A DNA stretch of 8,500 bases from Deltaproteobacteria bacterium (GCA_030642225.1 DAOWOC010000028.1:1-8500), one strand, 5' to 3'; shown: positions 1 to 7,190, counted from the first letter of the stretch. Translations and numbers: made by a program. The notes: generated from the sequence alone by a model not told the origin.

Positions 1-356
1 CCGTGACACTTCGCAACTATGAACGTGAAGGGCTGGTAAAACCATCCCGCAGAGGCGGAAAAAGATATTATTCTGACAATGATTTAAAATGGCTTAGATG
101 CCTCCGCAAGATGATGATAGAAGACGGCTTGCAATTGTCTGCCATAAAAAAACTTTTAACCATTGATCCCTGCTGGGAAATCAACAACTGCCCCGAAGAA
201 ATCAGAAAAAACTGCCCTGCTATGCTTGATTTCCCTGTCCCGTGCTGGGAACTAATGCTGAAAACAAATAAACCGTCCGGTCGCAAATGTGAGGAATGTG
301 AGGTGTACCGGAGAAAAAAAGAACGGCTGATTACTGTCCACTGCTGCGAATCTTGA
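1..356 (+). CDS. MerR-family transcriptional regulator with Cys-rich C-terminal tail (5' partial)
   Basis: The reading frame is open from the window edge (complete codons from position 3) to a TGA at 354-356. The first visible residues, TLRNYEREGL, match the wing/recognition part of the MerR DNA-binding domain, where relatives have about 15 more residues upstream (the first helix of the HTH). The GTG at position 3 is therefore an internal codon, and the real start lies left of the window. Numbering from position 3, residues 1-52 are the rest of the winged-helix domain (KRYYSDNDL, LQLSAIKKLL). The dimerisation coiled coil seems short. The tail is cysteine-rich: two PCWE motifs (Cys57, Cys81), Cys63, Cys71, a CEEC pair (Cys96, Cys99) and a terminal Cys114-Cys115. 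Such spacing suggests metal or Fe-S/redox sensing, but that is inference; no ligand can be named. Its target is unknown. It is probably not part of the pyrG operon, being separated by 459 bp. Confidence 0.85.
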   Translation, partial: VTLRNYEREGLVKPSRRGGKRYYSDNDLKWLRCLRKMMIEDGLQLSAIKKLLTIDPCWEINNCPEEIRKNCPAMLDFPVPCWELMLKTNKPSGRKCEECEVYRRKKERLITVHCCES

Positions 357-446
357 AAAGGCTGAAACGCAAAGAGAATCGTTTAAAAATACTGTTTTTT
401 ATATGGTTGCGTGAATACAAAAAATTAATTTTTTTAATAGTCATTT

Positions 447-557
447 TTAAAATAATTTACAACAAAAACAGGACGCCCAAATTACTGTAAAGATTAAAGC
501 AACTATTATCTCATGAGCTAACAGATTATCTTTTTTATCTGTAAGTGAAGTATTCAT
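447..557 (-). CDS. Candidate 36-residue single-pass membrane miniprotein
   Basis: On the minus strand an ATG at 557-555 opens a 36-codon frame ending in TAA at 449-447. A strong Shine-Dalgarno, GGGAGG, lies at 572-567, nine bases upstream of the ATG. This is the best argument that the frame is real, because such a purine box is uncommon in this AT-rich stretch. The predicted peptide has a polar N-terminus (MNTSLTDKKDNLLAHE) and then a hydrophobic segment from about residue 17 to 33 (IIVALIFTVIWASCFCC), followed by KLF. It therefore looks like a single transmembrane helix with three cysteines (30, 32, 33) at one membrane face. I do not recognise a family, and no function is assigned. It is convergent with the MerR gene and divergent from pyrG. 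No clear promoter was found upstream on the minus strand. It could be a chance frame; conservation in relatives would decide. Confidence 0.4.
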   Translation of the reverse strand: MNTSLTDKKDNLLAHEIIVALIFTVIWASCFCCKLF

Positions 558-639
558 CCTATTTTACCTCCCTGATTAAAATTTTATCTTTGTATTTTTC
601 CATGAAACCAAAGAACAATAATTTAAATAATTACATTAA

Positions 640-659
640 GAGCCCTTTTCAAAAGGCTC
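640..659. repeat. 20-bp inverted repeat (GAGCC...GGCTC) upstream of the pyrG promoter
   Basis: GAGCC at 640-644 is the reverse complement of GGCTC at 655-659. The interior (C-TTTT-C-AAAA) extends the symmetry, with one extra C at 645. It ends five bases before the TTGACA box at 665. It could be an operator or a hairpin ending transcription arriving from either side. Neither strand has a T-run right after the stem, so a standard intrinsic terminator is not well supported. Confidence 0.4.
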
Positions 660-664
660 GTTAC

Positions 665-691
665 TTGACATTTATATTTCTTTGCTATAAT
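665..691 (+). promoter_or_regulatory. Sigma70-like promoter P1 for the pyrG operon
   Basis: A perfect -35 hexamer TTGACA at 665-670 is followed by a perfect -10 hexamer TATAAT at 686-691. The spacer is 15 bp, shorter than the usual 16-18; an overlapping TAATAA at 688-693 would give 17 bp. A start near 698 would leave a leader of roughly 120 nt before the GTG of pyrG. It is the strongest promoter match seen in the window. Confidence 0.55.
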
Positions 692-749
692 AATGCCAAT
701 ATGATTTTAAAAAAATAAATAAATAATATTAGATAGTTAAAGGAATCAC

Positions 750-779
750 TTGACATAGCGGCTAACATATATTCATTAT
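750..779 (+). promoter_or_regulatory. Possible second promoter P2 close to pyrG
   Basis: A second perfect TTGACA lies at 750-755, in the same local word ACTTGACAT that contains the P1 box at 665. The best -10 candidate is CATTAT at 774-779 (four of six consensus bases), 18 bp downstream. It would give a leader of about 30 nt. The -10 match is weak, so the call rests mainly on the -35 box. Confidence 0.25.
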
Positions 780-815
780 TTTTTCATAATATTAATTATT
801 ACAAGAGAGTCTGAT

Positions 816-2471
816 GTGAAATCTACAAAATATATTTTTGTAACAGGCGGGGTATTGTCATCCCTGGGGAAAGGGCTGACTTCGGCATCAATAGGCGCAT
901 TGCTTGAAAGCAGGGGATTAAAAATAACCATAATGAAACTTGATCCATATATCAACGTTGACCCCGGGACGATGAATCCTTTTCAGCATGGAGAGGTATT
1001 TGTAACAGAGGACGGCGCAGAAACCGACCTGGACCTTGGACATTATGAACGTTATACCAATGTTACATTAGGTCAGATCAATAATTTCACGTCAGGACGG
1101 ATATATTATCAGGTAATAACCAAAGAGCGCAGAGGTGAGTATCTTGGCGGAACGGTCCAGGTTATTCCACATGTAACAGATGAGATAAAGGCTAATATTA
1201 AGGCAGCAGCACAAGATGTTGATGTAGCAATAGTTGAAATAGGGGGGACAATAGGAGATATTGAAAGCCTGCCTTTTCTTGAAGCCATACGACAATTCAG
1301 GGGGGATTTGGGACGAACAAATGTGGCATATGTACATCTTACCTTAATCCCTTATATAAAGGCGGCCCAGGAGCTAAAAACAAAACCGACTCAACATAGT
1401 GTAAAAGAATTGCGCAGCATAGGAATTCAGCCTGATATTCTTATTTGCAGGACAGAACACCCCATCCCGGATGAACTTAAAGCAAAAATCTCCAATTTCT
1501 GTAATGTTGACAGGGATGCGGTTATTACAGCAATTGATGTTGACACCATTTATGAAGTGCCTTTACGTTTCCACAAAGAAGGCCTTGATAATAAACTGGT
1601 GGAATTATTAAATATATGGACTCGTGCACCGCAGCTCGGACAATGGGAAAACCTTGTTAACCGCATAACCAATCCCCAAAAAGGACAGGTCAACGTCGGT
1701 ATCGTAGGTAAATATGTAAATTTGAAAGAATCATATAAAAGTCTCAATGAAGCCCTTGTTCATGGGGGCATTGCCAATAATGTACGTGTCAACCTTAATT
1801 ATATCAACTCGGAAGAGCTGGAAAAAAACGGGACAGGTCTTTTGCAAGGGCTTGATGCCCTACTTGTGCCCGGCGGCTTTGGCAACCGCGGTATTGAAGG
1901 AAAGATGATTACGATTCAGTATGCCCGAGAAAACAAAATCCCTTTTTTCGGCATATGTCTTGGCATGCAGCTCGCTGTTGTTGAATTTTCCAGAAATGTT
2001 GCTCAAATTTCCGGCGCAGCCAGCGAAGAATTTACTGACAAGACAAATGATCCGGTCATATACCTGATGACAGAGTGGTATGATCACAAAAACAAAACAA
2101 TAATAAACAGGGATAGAACAAGTAATAAAGGCGGCACAATGCGGCTGGGCGCGTATCCATGTATTCTTAAAAAAGATTCAACGGCCTACGGGGCATACAA
2201 TGTTACAGAAATCTCAGAACGCCACCGGCACAGATATGAATTTAATAACCAATACCGATCAATTCTTGAATCATATGATTTAATCTTTACCGGTACTTCT
2301 CCTGATGATAAACTTGTAGAAATAGTGGAATTTAAAAATCATCCATGGTTTCTGGGTTGTCAGTTTCATCCTGAGTTTAAATCAAGTCCATTGAGCCCAC
2401 ATCCGCTTTTTATCTCTTTTATAAAGGCTGGTCTTGAATATAATAAAAAGATGCAAGGAAAGAAAAAATGA
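816..2471 (+). CDS. pyrG: CTP synthase (glutamine-hydrolysing)
   Basis: The enzyme converts UTP to CTP in the cytoplasm using ATP and glutamine-derived ammonia, the last step of de novo pyrimidine nucleotide synthesis. The 551-residue product has the normal length. The N-terminal amidoligase domain (about residues 1-270) opens with [16 protein letters not shown], the nucleotide-binding loop diagnostic of the family. The C-terminal class I glutamine amidotransferase domain (about 290-540) carries the nucleophile Cys381 in GICLGMQ and the His518/Glu520 pair in FHPEF, matching the known Cys/His/Glu triad. The start is GTG at 816 with a GAGAG purine box at 805-809; the ATG two bases earlier (814) runs straight into TGA and cannot be the start. 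The stop overlaps the kdsA start as ATGA. CTP is the cofactor donor for activating Kdo (CMP-Kdo), which gives a metabolic link to the genes downstream. Confidence 0.98.
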   Translation: MKSTKYIFVTGGVLSSLGKGLTSASIGALLESRGLKITIMKLDPYINVDPGTMNPFQHGEVFVTEDGAETDLDLGHYERYTNVTLGQINNFTSGRIYYQVITKERRGEYLGGTVQVIPHVTDEIKANIKAAAQDVDVAIVEIGGTIGDIESLPFLEAIRQFRGDLGRTNVAYVHLTLIPYIKAAQELKTKPTQHSVKELRSIGIQPDILICRTEHPIPDELKAKISNFCNVDRDAVITAIDVDTIYEVPLRFHKEGLDNKLVELLNIWTRAPQLGQWENLVNRITNPQKGQVNVGIVGKYVNLKESYKSLNEALVHGGIANNVRVNLNYINSEELEKNGTGLLQGLDALLVPGGFGNRGIEGKMITIQYARENKIPFFGICLGMQLAVVEFSRNVAQISGAASEEFTDKTNDPVIYLMTEWYDHKNKTIINRDRTSNKGGTMRLGAYPCILKKDSTAYGAYNVTEISERHRHRYEFNNQYRSILESYDLIFTGTSPDDKLVEIVEFKNHPWFLGCQFHPEFKSSPLSPHPLFISFIKAGLEYNKKMQGKKK

Positions 2472-3290
2472 AAATCATCTCTGTCCTGGATCAGAAGATT
2501 GGAAGCGACCGCCTTGCTGTTATAGCGGGACCCTGTGTGATTGAAGAGTGGGATGTAATAAGTGAAATTGTTAAAACCATGAAAAAAATCACCTCTGACC
2601 TTGGCCTTTCCTATATTTTCAAGGCATCATTTGACAAGGCCAATAGAACATCTGTTAAAAGTTTCCGTGGCCCAGGTATAGACAAAGGCCTTAAGATATT
2701 AATGAGGGTTAAAGAAGAATTCAATGTCCCTGTAATATCCGATATTCATGAAGTATCTCAAATTGACAAGGCCAAAGAAATTCTTGATATTATTCAGATA
2801 CCAGCCTTTCTTTCAAGACAGACAGACAAATCTGCTTATAGCAGCCGGGATGACCGGAAAACCGGTCAATGTTAAAAAAGGCCAGTTTCTTGCCCCTTCC
2901 GATATGGCTCATGTCATTGCCAAGATCGAATCAACCGGCAATACTCAAATATGTTTAACAGAACGCGGGTCAAGCTTTGGCTATAATAACCTTGTAGTAG
3001 ATTTCAGAGGCATGTCTATTATATCTGAATTTGGATATCCTGTAATTTTTGATGCCACTCACAGCGTGCAGCTCCCGGGTGGCTGCGGCATAAGCTCCGG
3101 AGGTGACCGTAAATTTGTGCCTGTCCTTGCGCGCGCTGCTGTTGGCGCGGGGGTTGACGGACTTTTCATGGAGGTGCATCCCGAACCTGACAAGGCCATG
3201 TGCGATGCGCCAAATTCTCTCGCCTTAGACACTGTTTCATCTCTTTTGAGCCGGTGTAAGGCTATTTTTGAGGTTACACGTGAAGGATAA
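2468..3290 (+). pseudogene. kdsA: 3-deoxy-8-phosphooctulonate synthase, frameshifted
   Basis: KdsA condenses phosphoenolpyruvate with arabinose 5-phosphate to give Kdo-8-phosphate for the LPS inner core. The N-terminal frame (ATG 2468, Shine-Dalgarno AGGA 2456-2459) reads correctly through AGPCVIEE, FKASFDKANR, RGPG and IPAFLSRQT (residues 1-119). It then runs out of frame and stops at a TAA at 2873-2875 after 135 residues. The rest of the enzyme continues in the +1 frame from about 2829 (NLLIAAGMTGKPVNVKKGQF) to the TAA at 3288-3290. Removing 4 nt at the (GACA)3 tract gives an uninterrupted 272-residue protein, the usual length. In that repaired protein Cys23, His197, Glu234 and Asp245 have the same spacing (174, 37, 11) as the metal ligands I recall for the Aquifex enzyme, so this is the cysteine-type, metal-dependent class. 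All other motifs are intact, which suggests a recent mutation or an assembly error. kdsC starts inside the last codons. Confidence 0.9.
2817..2828 (+). repeat. (GACA)3 tetranucleotide tract at the kdsA frameshift
   Basis: Three tandem copies of GACA occupy 2817-2828, exactly where the reading frame of kdsA shifts. Two copies would read S-R-Q-T-N-L-L and restore the frame, where the family normally has RQTDL. The tract is consistent with slipped-strand gain of one unit. Three copies is short for a phase-variable locus. Confidence 0.75.
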
Positions 3291-3843
3291 CAAGCTTAAA
3301 AAAATATACGAAAAGGCCATTAAAATAAAGCTCTTATTACTTGATGTAGATGGGGTGATGACAGATGGCGGCCTGTATTTTGATGATCAGGGCAATGAAA
3401 GTAAAAAATTTGATGTAAAAGACGGTCTTGGCATCCGCTTACTTCAAAAAGCCGGAATTAAGATAGGAATTTTAAGCGGCAGAAAGAGTGCTATTGTTGA
3501 TTACAGGGCAAAAAATCTGGGCATTGATCTTGTATATCATGGCCATACACGCAAACTCCCTATCTTTATGGAAATACTTGACAAATGGGGTATAGAACCG
3601 TTTGAGGTATGTTTTATGGGTGATGATATTTTAGATATACCTCTTCTGCAAACCGTTGGGATTGGAGTCGCTGTTCACGATGCTCATGATGATGCCGGAT
3701 TTGCTGCTGATTACATCACAAAAAAATCAGGGGGCAATGGTGCTATTCGCGAAATTTGTGATATAATTTTAAAGGCGCAGGGACATTATGAAATGATCCT
3801 TTCAGATCATGAAATAAAACTGGAAAACAGGGACAGTGTTTAA
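3280..3843 (+). CDS. kdsC: 3-deoxy-D-manno-octulosonate 8-phosphate phosphatase
   Basis: KdsC removes phosphate from Kdo-8-phosphate to release Kdo; it is a cytoplasmic, usually tetrameric, Mg-dependent phosphatase of the HAD superfamily with almost no cap domain. From the GTG at 3280 the product has 187 residues, within the family range. HAD motif I is DVDGVMTDG (Asp22 nucleophile, Asp24 acid/base), motif II is SGR (66-68), the motif III lysine is probably Lys92, and motif IV is GDD (Asp115, Asp116). The GGNGAIREICD segment near the C-terminus is also typical. I prefer GTG 3280 over the in-frame TTG at 3268 because a GAGG box (3270-3273) sits six bases before it; the gene then overlaps the kdsA end by 11 bp. 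kdsD, often found next to kdsA and kdsC, is absent here. The stop overlaps the lptC start by 8 bp. Confidence 0.95.
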   Translation: MKDNKLKKIYEKAIKIKLLLLDVDGVMTDGGLYFDDQGNESKKFDVKDGLGIRLLQKAGIKIGILSGRKSAIVDYRAKNLGIDLVYHGHTRKLPIFMEILDKWGIEPFEVCFMGDDILDIPLLQTVGIGVAVHDAHDDAGFAADYITKKSGGNGAIREICDIILKAQGHYEMILSDHEIKLENRDSV

Positions 3844-4411
3844 AACAAAACGAATTCTTGCAGGCATAATTATTTTCATGATGATTATTTTGGGCATCAG
3901 TCTGTACAAGCATTTAACCCATACTGAAAAAAAAGCGTGTTTTTTTAATGTACTCCCCATGAATGTTGATTTAGCGCTTAAAAAAATTCACTTTGTTCAG
4001 GCCGATAAAGAGCATATGGAGTGGGAACTATATGCTGAGCAGGCTGAATATACAAAAGATAAAGAAGAAACGCTTCTGACTGATATTAATTTAAAAATTT
4101 TTTTTAAAAATGATTCAACCTTAAAACTTATCGCGGATAAGGGTTTGTTTTATAATACAAAAAAAGACTTTACAATCTGGGGCAATATTATAATGAAAGA
4201 TGAGCGGGGAAATCAGTTAAAAACTGCAAAAATGGAATACATTAAAAAAGAAAAAAAGATGTTTGCAAACCAGAAGATTATATTTTTATCCCCTCCTCTT
4301 TACAGCATCACAGGAGAAAAGATGATTTACAATATTGATTTGGAAACCATAACTATAAGCGGGAATGTGAAATGTCGCTTCAAAACAAAAAATCAGCAAT
4401 TATCCTTATAA
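3836..4411 (+). CDS. lptC: LPS export system protein LptC
   Basis: LptC is a bitopic inner-membrane protein that receives LPS from the LptB2FG extractor and passes it to LptA. The 191-residue product has the expected plan: a short basic N-terminus (MFKTKR), one transmembrane helix at about residues 7-25 (ILAGIIIFMMIILGISL), and a periplasmic beta-jellyroll domain rich in alternating beta strands (about 45-185). Recognisable LptC features are the W-x-L-Y-A-x-x-A stretch near residues 61-69 and the late IYNIDLETITISGNV strands. The GTG at 3836 is chosen because it includes the positively charged residues before the helix; later ATGs at 3878 and 3881 would cut into the membrane segment. The Shine-Dalgarno is poorly placed (AGGGA at 3829-3833, only two bases away), so initiation may rely on coupling to kdsC. 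lptA begins inside the 3' end, a 40-bp overlap. Confidence 0.9.
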   Translation: MFKTKRILAGIIIFMMIILGISLYKHLTHTEKKACFFNVLPMNVDLALKKIHFVQADKEHMEWELYAEQAEYTKDKEETLLTDINLKIFFKNDSTLKLIADKGLFYNTKKDFTIWGNIIMKDERGNQLKTAKMEYIKKEKKMFANQKIIFLSPPLYSITGEKMIYNIDLETITISGNVKCRFKTKNQQLSL

Positions 4412-4923
4412 TTGTCTTTGTCTGTTTCTGGAATTTATTAAATGCACAGGGACAATCTAAAATAGATTTTTTTACAACTTCAGAAAATGATATAATTGAA
4501 ATAACCTCTGAAAAGCTTATTGCTTTTAACAAGGAAAACAGGGCTGTTTTTAAAAATTCGGTTATCGTTACAAAAGGTGATATGTCTATCAAGTGTAATG
4601 AACTTGAAATTTTTTATGATAATAATTCTGGACATAATATACAAGGCAGCAAGCTTGACCGCATAGTTGCAAAGGGTAATGTCAGGATAACTCAAGGAGA
4701 TAAAGCGGGGATTTGCGGTAAGGCAACCCTTGACAACAACAGACAGGTTCTTATTTTATTAGATAATCCCAAGGTATGGCAGGGAAAAAATTTTATGTCC
4801 GGTCAGAAAATTGTGGTATACATGAAAGAAGGAAGAGTGGAAGTAGAAGGCCATGATGAAAAACCTGTTGAAGTTATAATATATTCTACAAAAACACTGG
4901 CGGATGATGATAAGACCAAATGA
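4372..4923 (+). CDS. lptA: LPS transport periplasmic protein LptA
   Basis: LptA is the soluble periplasmic bridge of beta-jellyroll units that carries LPS from LptC to the outer-membrane LptD. The 183-residue product begins with a Sec signal peptide: polar MSLQNKK, a hydrophobic core at about residues 9-20, and a likely cleavage after Ala25 (LLNA-QG). The mature part shows the OstA-like pattern: ITSEKLIAFNKENRAVFKNSVIVTKGDMSIKC in outline (about 44-75), then IVAKGNVRITQGDKAG (about 102-117) and a VYMKEGRVEVEG-type ending. The ATG at 4372 has GGGAA at 4361-4365 and keeps a complete signal peptide. The gene overlaps lptC by 40 bp and ends in an ATGA overlap with lptB, so lptC, lptA and lptB are almost certainly translated from one message. 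Confidence 0.92.
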   Translation: MSLQNKKSAIILIIVFVCFWNLLNAQGQSKIDFFTTSENDIIEITSEKLIAFNKENRAVFKNSVIVTKGDMSIKCNELEIFYDNNSGHNIQGSKLDRIVAKGNVRITQGDKAGICGKATLDNNRQVLILLDNPKVWQGKNFMSGQKIVVYMKEGRVEVEGHDEKPVEVIIYSTKTLADDDKTK

Positions 4924-5642
4924 GAAAACTTTTATCAGAGGGATTGTGCAAAAAATATAAAAGGCGTGAAGTTGTAAAAGGGGTCAGTATAAGACTGGAA
5001 CAGGGTGAGATTGTAGGATTGCTTGGCCCAAATGGCGCAGGAAAAACCACCAGTTTTCATATGATTGTGGGATTAACCAGACCGGATGGAGGAAAGGTCT
5101 TTATTGACGATACAGAGATAACATCTATGCCAATGTATAAAAGGGCAAGGCTTGGCATGAGTTATCTGCCCCAAGAACCGTCAATCTTTAAAAAATTATC
5201 AGTGGAAGATAACCTTAAGGCTGTATTGGAGACCATAGGGATAGATACTATTGAATGCAAAAAAAGATTAACCTGGCATCTCAAAGAAATGAATATTTTA
5301 CATCTAAGCAAAAACAAGGCAGGTTCTTTATCCGGTGGAGAAAGAAGGAGACTTGAAATAGCAAGGGCTCTTGCAACAAAGCCGGAATTTATACTCCTTG
5401 ATGAACCATTTGCCGGCATAGACCCAATTGCAGTAGGAGATTTACAGGGTATGGTAAAAAGACTTAAAGAAAAAAAAATAGGTGTGTTAATATCTGATCA
5501 CAATGTTAGGGAAACACTATCAATCTGTGATCGCGCGTACATACTACATCAGGGCGGCATCTTGCTTGAAGGAGATACACAAAGTATTATAAATAACTCA
5601 CTGGCAAAAAAAGTTTATCTTGGAGAAAATTTTTGCCTGTAA
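4920..5642 (+). CDS. lptB: LPS export ABC transporter ATP-binding protein LptB
   Basis: LptB is the cytoplasmic ATPase dimer that drives LptF/LptG to lift LPS out of the inner membrane. The 240-residue product has every ABC ATPase element: Walker A GPNGAGKT (36-43), Q-loop Gln85 in YLPQEPSIF, signature LSGGE (137-141), Walker B ILLDE with catalytic Glu162, D-loop around GIDP, and switch His194 in ISDHN. The LPQEPSIFKKLSVEDN stretch and the DEPFAGIDPIAV segment are characteristic of LptB rather than of other ABC ATPases. The start codon overlaps the lptA stop (ATGA). lptF and lptG are not in the window, which is usual because they tend to be encoded elsewhere. Confidence 0.97.
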   Translation: MRKLLSEGLCKKYKRREVVKGVSIRLEQGEIVGLLGPNGAGKTTSFHMIVGLTRPDGGKVFIDDTEITSMPMYKRARLGMSYLPQEPSIFKKLSVEDNLKAVLETIGIDTIECKKRLTWHLKEMNILHLSKNKAGSLSGGERRRLEIARALATKPEFILLDEPFAGIDPIAVGDLQGMVKRLKEKKIGVLISDHNVRETLSICDRAYILHQGGILLEGDTQSIINNSLAKKVYLGENFCL

Positions 5643-5666
5643 ACAGATAATTTTTATTAAAATCAA

Positions 5667-5680
5667 AAAAATGCATTTTT
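5667..5680. repeat. Perfect 14-bp palindrome in the rpoN leader
   Basis: AAAAATGCATTTTT at 5667-5680 is perfectly self-complementary and lies between the lptB stop and the rpoN ribosome binding site. It could be a regulator site or a weak hairpin, but short A/T-flanked palindromes also arise by chance in AT-rich DNA. Confidence 0.3.
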
Positions 5681-5695
5681 CAACAGGAATATTGT

Positions 5696-7153
5696 ATGGC
5701 ATTAGAGCTTAGACATTCATTGAAACTCAGACAGCAGCTTGTTATGACGCCTCAGTTGCAGCAGGCGATCAAGATGCTTCAGCTCTCCCGCCAGGAGCTT
5801 GTAGAAACTATTAATCAGGAACTTTTAGAAAACCCGATGCTTTTAGAAGAAGAAACCTTTGATGATAATATTGATACGGAGAAACCATCTCAAAGTGAAG
5901 ATACTGACGACTCATTAAACGAAGTTATGGCCAAGGACGAGGAGCCGATTATTGAGGATTTTGATTGGGCAAATTATATAGAAGAATATAACTCACAGCC
6001 TTCACTGCCTTCTATGGTTGATAAAAGCAGTGAACCTGTGCAGTTTGAAAATTTTCTAACAACCTCTCCAACGCTTGAGGAACATCTCAACTGGCAATTA
6101 AAATTTACTCATCTCTCTAAAGATGAAAAGTCCATGGCTTATTTAATTATAGGAAACCTGGATAAGGATGGCTATTTAAGGACATCATTAGAGGATATTA
6201 CAACTTCTTCAGATATAAACATAAAGGATGCAGAAAAAGTACTAAAGGCTGTCCAACAGTTTGATCCCCCAGGTATTGCAGCAAGAGACATTAAGGAATG
6301 TTTACTCATACAGTCTCAATTTTTCCCTGATGGACAACGGGAAATTATGACAGAAATTATTGAAAATCATTTAAACAAATTAGAATCAAGAGACTACAAT
6401 GGCATTATCAAAGCATTTAAAAGGCCAAAGGCAATAATAAAGGCTGCTATTGAAAATATTATTAACATGGAACCCAGACCAGGCAGACCTTTTGGAAATG
6501 ATAAGGCCTTTTATATAAGCCCTGATATCCACATTGTGAAGGTGGATGATGAATTTGTAATCTTATTAAATGAGGATGGACTGCCAAAATTAAAACTCAG
6601 CAATCTCTATAAGAATGTAATGAGTTTAAAAATTAATGTTAATGAAAAGGAAAAAGAGTATATCCAGGATAAATTAAGATCCGCATCATGGCTTATTAAA
6701 AGCATCCATCAACGTCAAAGAACGCTTTACAAGGTAACAGAGAGTATTATAAGACATCAGAAATCATTTTTTGAAAAAGGCATACAATACTTAAAACCGC
6801 TTATTCTCAAGGATATTGCTGATGATGTTGAGATGCATGAGTCTACTGTTTGCAGGATTACAACCAATAAATACTGTCAGACCCCTATTGGTCTTTTTGA
6901 GTTAAAGTATTTTTTTAACAGCTCAATAAATTTAAATGGGGGCGATACTATTGCATCAGAAAGCGTAAAAGATAAAATCAGACTAATTATTGAATCTGAA
7001 AATACATCAAAACCTTTAAGCGACAAGGCAATAGTTGAAATACTTGGTAAAAAAGAGATACAGATTGCGAGACGGACCGTGGCAAAATATCGTGAAATGA
7101 TGAAGATTCAGTCATCAAATAAACGCCGAAAACCAAAGCTGCGGGATATTTAA
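5696..7153 (+). CDS. rpoN: RNA polymerase sigma-54 factor
   Basis: RpoN directs RNA polymerase to -24/-12 promoters that need an AAA+ activator for opening. The 485-residue product has the family's full plan. Region I (about 1-50) is glutamine- and leucine-rich (LRQQLVMTPQLQQAIKMLQL), the part that contacts activators. Region II (about 51-100) is strongly acidic. The core-binding domain spans about 120-320 and includes FDPPGIAARDIKECL. The DNA-binding HTH includes MHESTVCRITTNKY (380-393), followed by the conserved FELKYFF. The RpoN box ARRTVAKYRE at 458-467, which reads the -24 element, is intact. The ATG at 5696 has AGGA at 5685-5688. The order rpoN-hpf-ptsN is the widely conserved nitrogen-PTS arrangement, here directly after lptB as in many proteobacteria. 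Confidence 0.98.
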   Translation: MALELRHSLKLRQQLVMTPQLQQAIKMLQLSRQELVETINQELLENPMLLEEETFDDNIDTEKPSQSEDTDDSLNEVMAKDEEPIIEDFDWANYIEEYNSQPSLPSMVDKSSEPVQFENFLTTSPTLEEHLNWQLKFTHLSKDEKSMAYLIIGNLDKDGYLRTSLEDITTSSDINIKDAEKVLKAVQQFDPPGIAARDIKECLLIQSQFFPDGQREIMTEIIENHLNKLESRDYNGIIKAFKRPKAIIKAAIENIINMEPRPGRPFGNDKAFYISPDIHIVKVDDEFVILLNEDGLPKLKLSNLYKNVMSLKINVNEKEKEYIQDKLRSASWLIKSIHQRQRTLYKVTESIIRHQKSFFEKGIQYLKPLILKDIADDVEMHESTVCRITTNKYCQTPIGLFELKYFFNSSINLNGGDTIASESVKDKIRLIIESENTSKPLSDKAIVEILGKKEIQIARRTVAKYREMMKIQSSNKRRKPKLRDI

Positions 7154-7190
7154 TCTCAAGCTTTCTTATAATAAATAACAGGAGGGATTT

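Larger units (their letters stand above)
357..815. other. 459-bp AT-rich intergenic region between the MerR gene and pyrG
   Basis: No large gene is present. The 3' part (357-446) lies between the plus-strand MerR gene and the minus-strand miniprotein candidate. It holds an A/T-only palindrome, AAAAAATTAATTTTTT at 419-434, and a weak 5-bp stem (AAACG 365-369 with CGTTT 380-384), but no convincing GC-stem plus T-run terminator. The middle holds the miniprotein candidate. The right part holds an inverted repeat and promoter-like boxes listed separately. From 700 to 800 the sequence is very AT-rich, with short A/T repeats (around 709-728). Confidence 0.7.

Noticed and set aside
701..718. Five-codon leader peptide frame (ATG ATT TTA AAA AAA TAA) upstream of pyrG
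   Set aside because: It has no ribosome binding site and is made of A/T-rich codons expected by chance; no attenuator-like hairpins follow.
1092..1337. Minus-strand frames inside pyrG, kdsA, lptA, lptB, hpf and ptsN
   Set aside because: They are antisense to well-conserved coding sequence, have no ribosome binding sites or recognisable domains, and are expected by-products of the coding strand.
2813..2840. Programmed ribosomal frameshifting in kdsA
   Set aside because: Restoring the frame needs +1 (or -2). I see no known +1 signal such as a slow or stop codon in a slippery context, nor a stimulatory structure. A +1 shift would also add a residue between the metal ligands. A 4-nt indel explains it better.
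2748..3290. Separate gene starting at ATG 2748 in the second kdsA frame
   Set aside because: The residues before RQTN have no similarity to KdsA while the other frame does, and no ribosome binding site precedes 2748. It is the frameshifted C-terminal half of kdsA.
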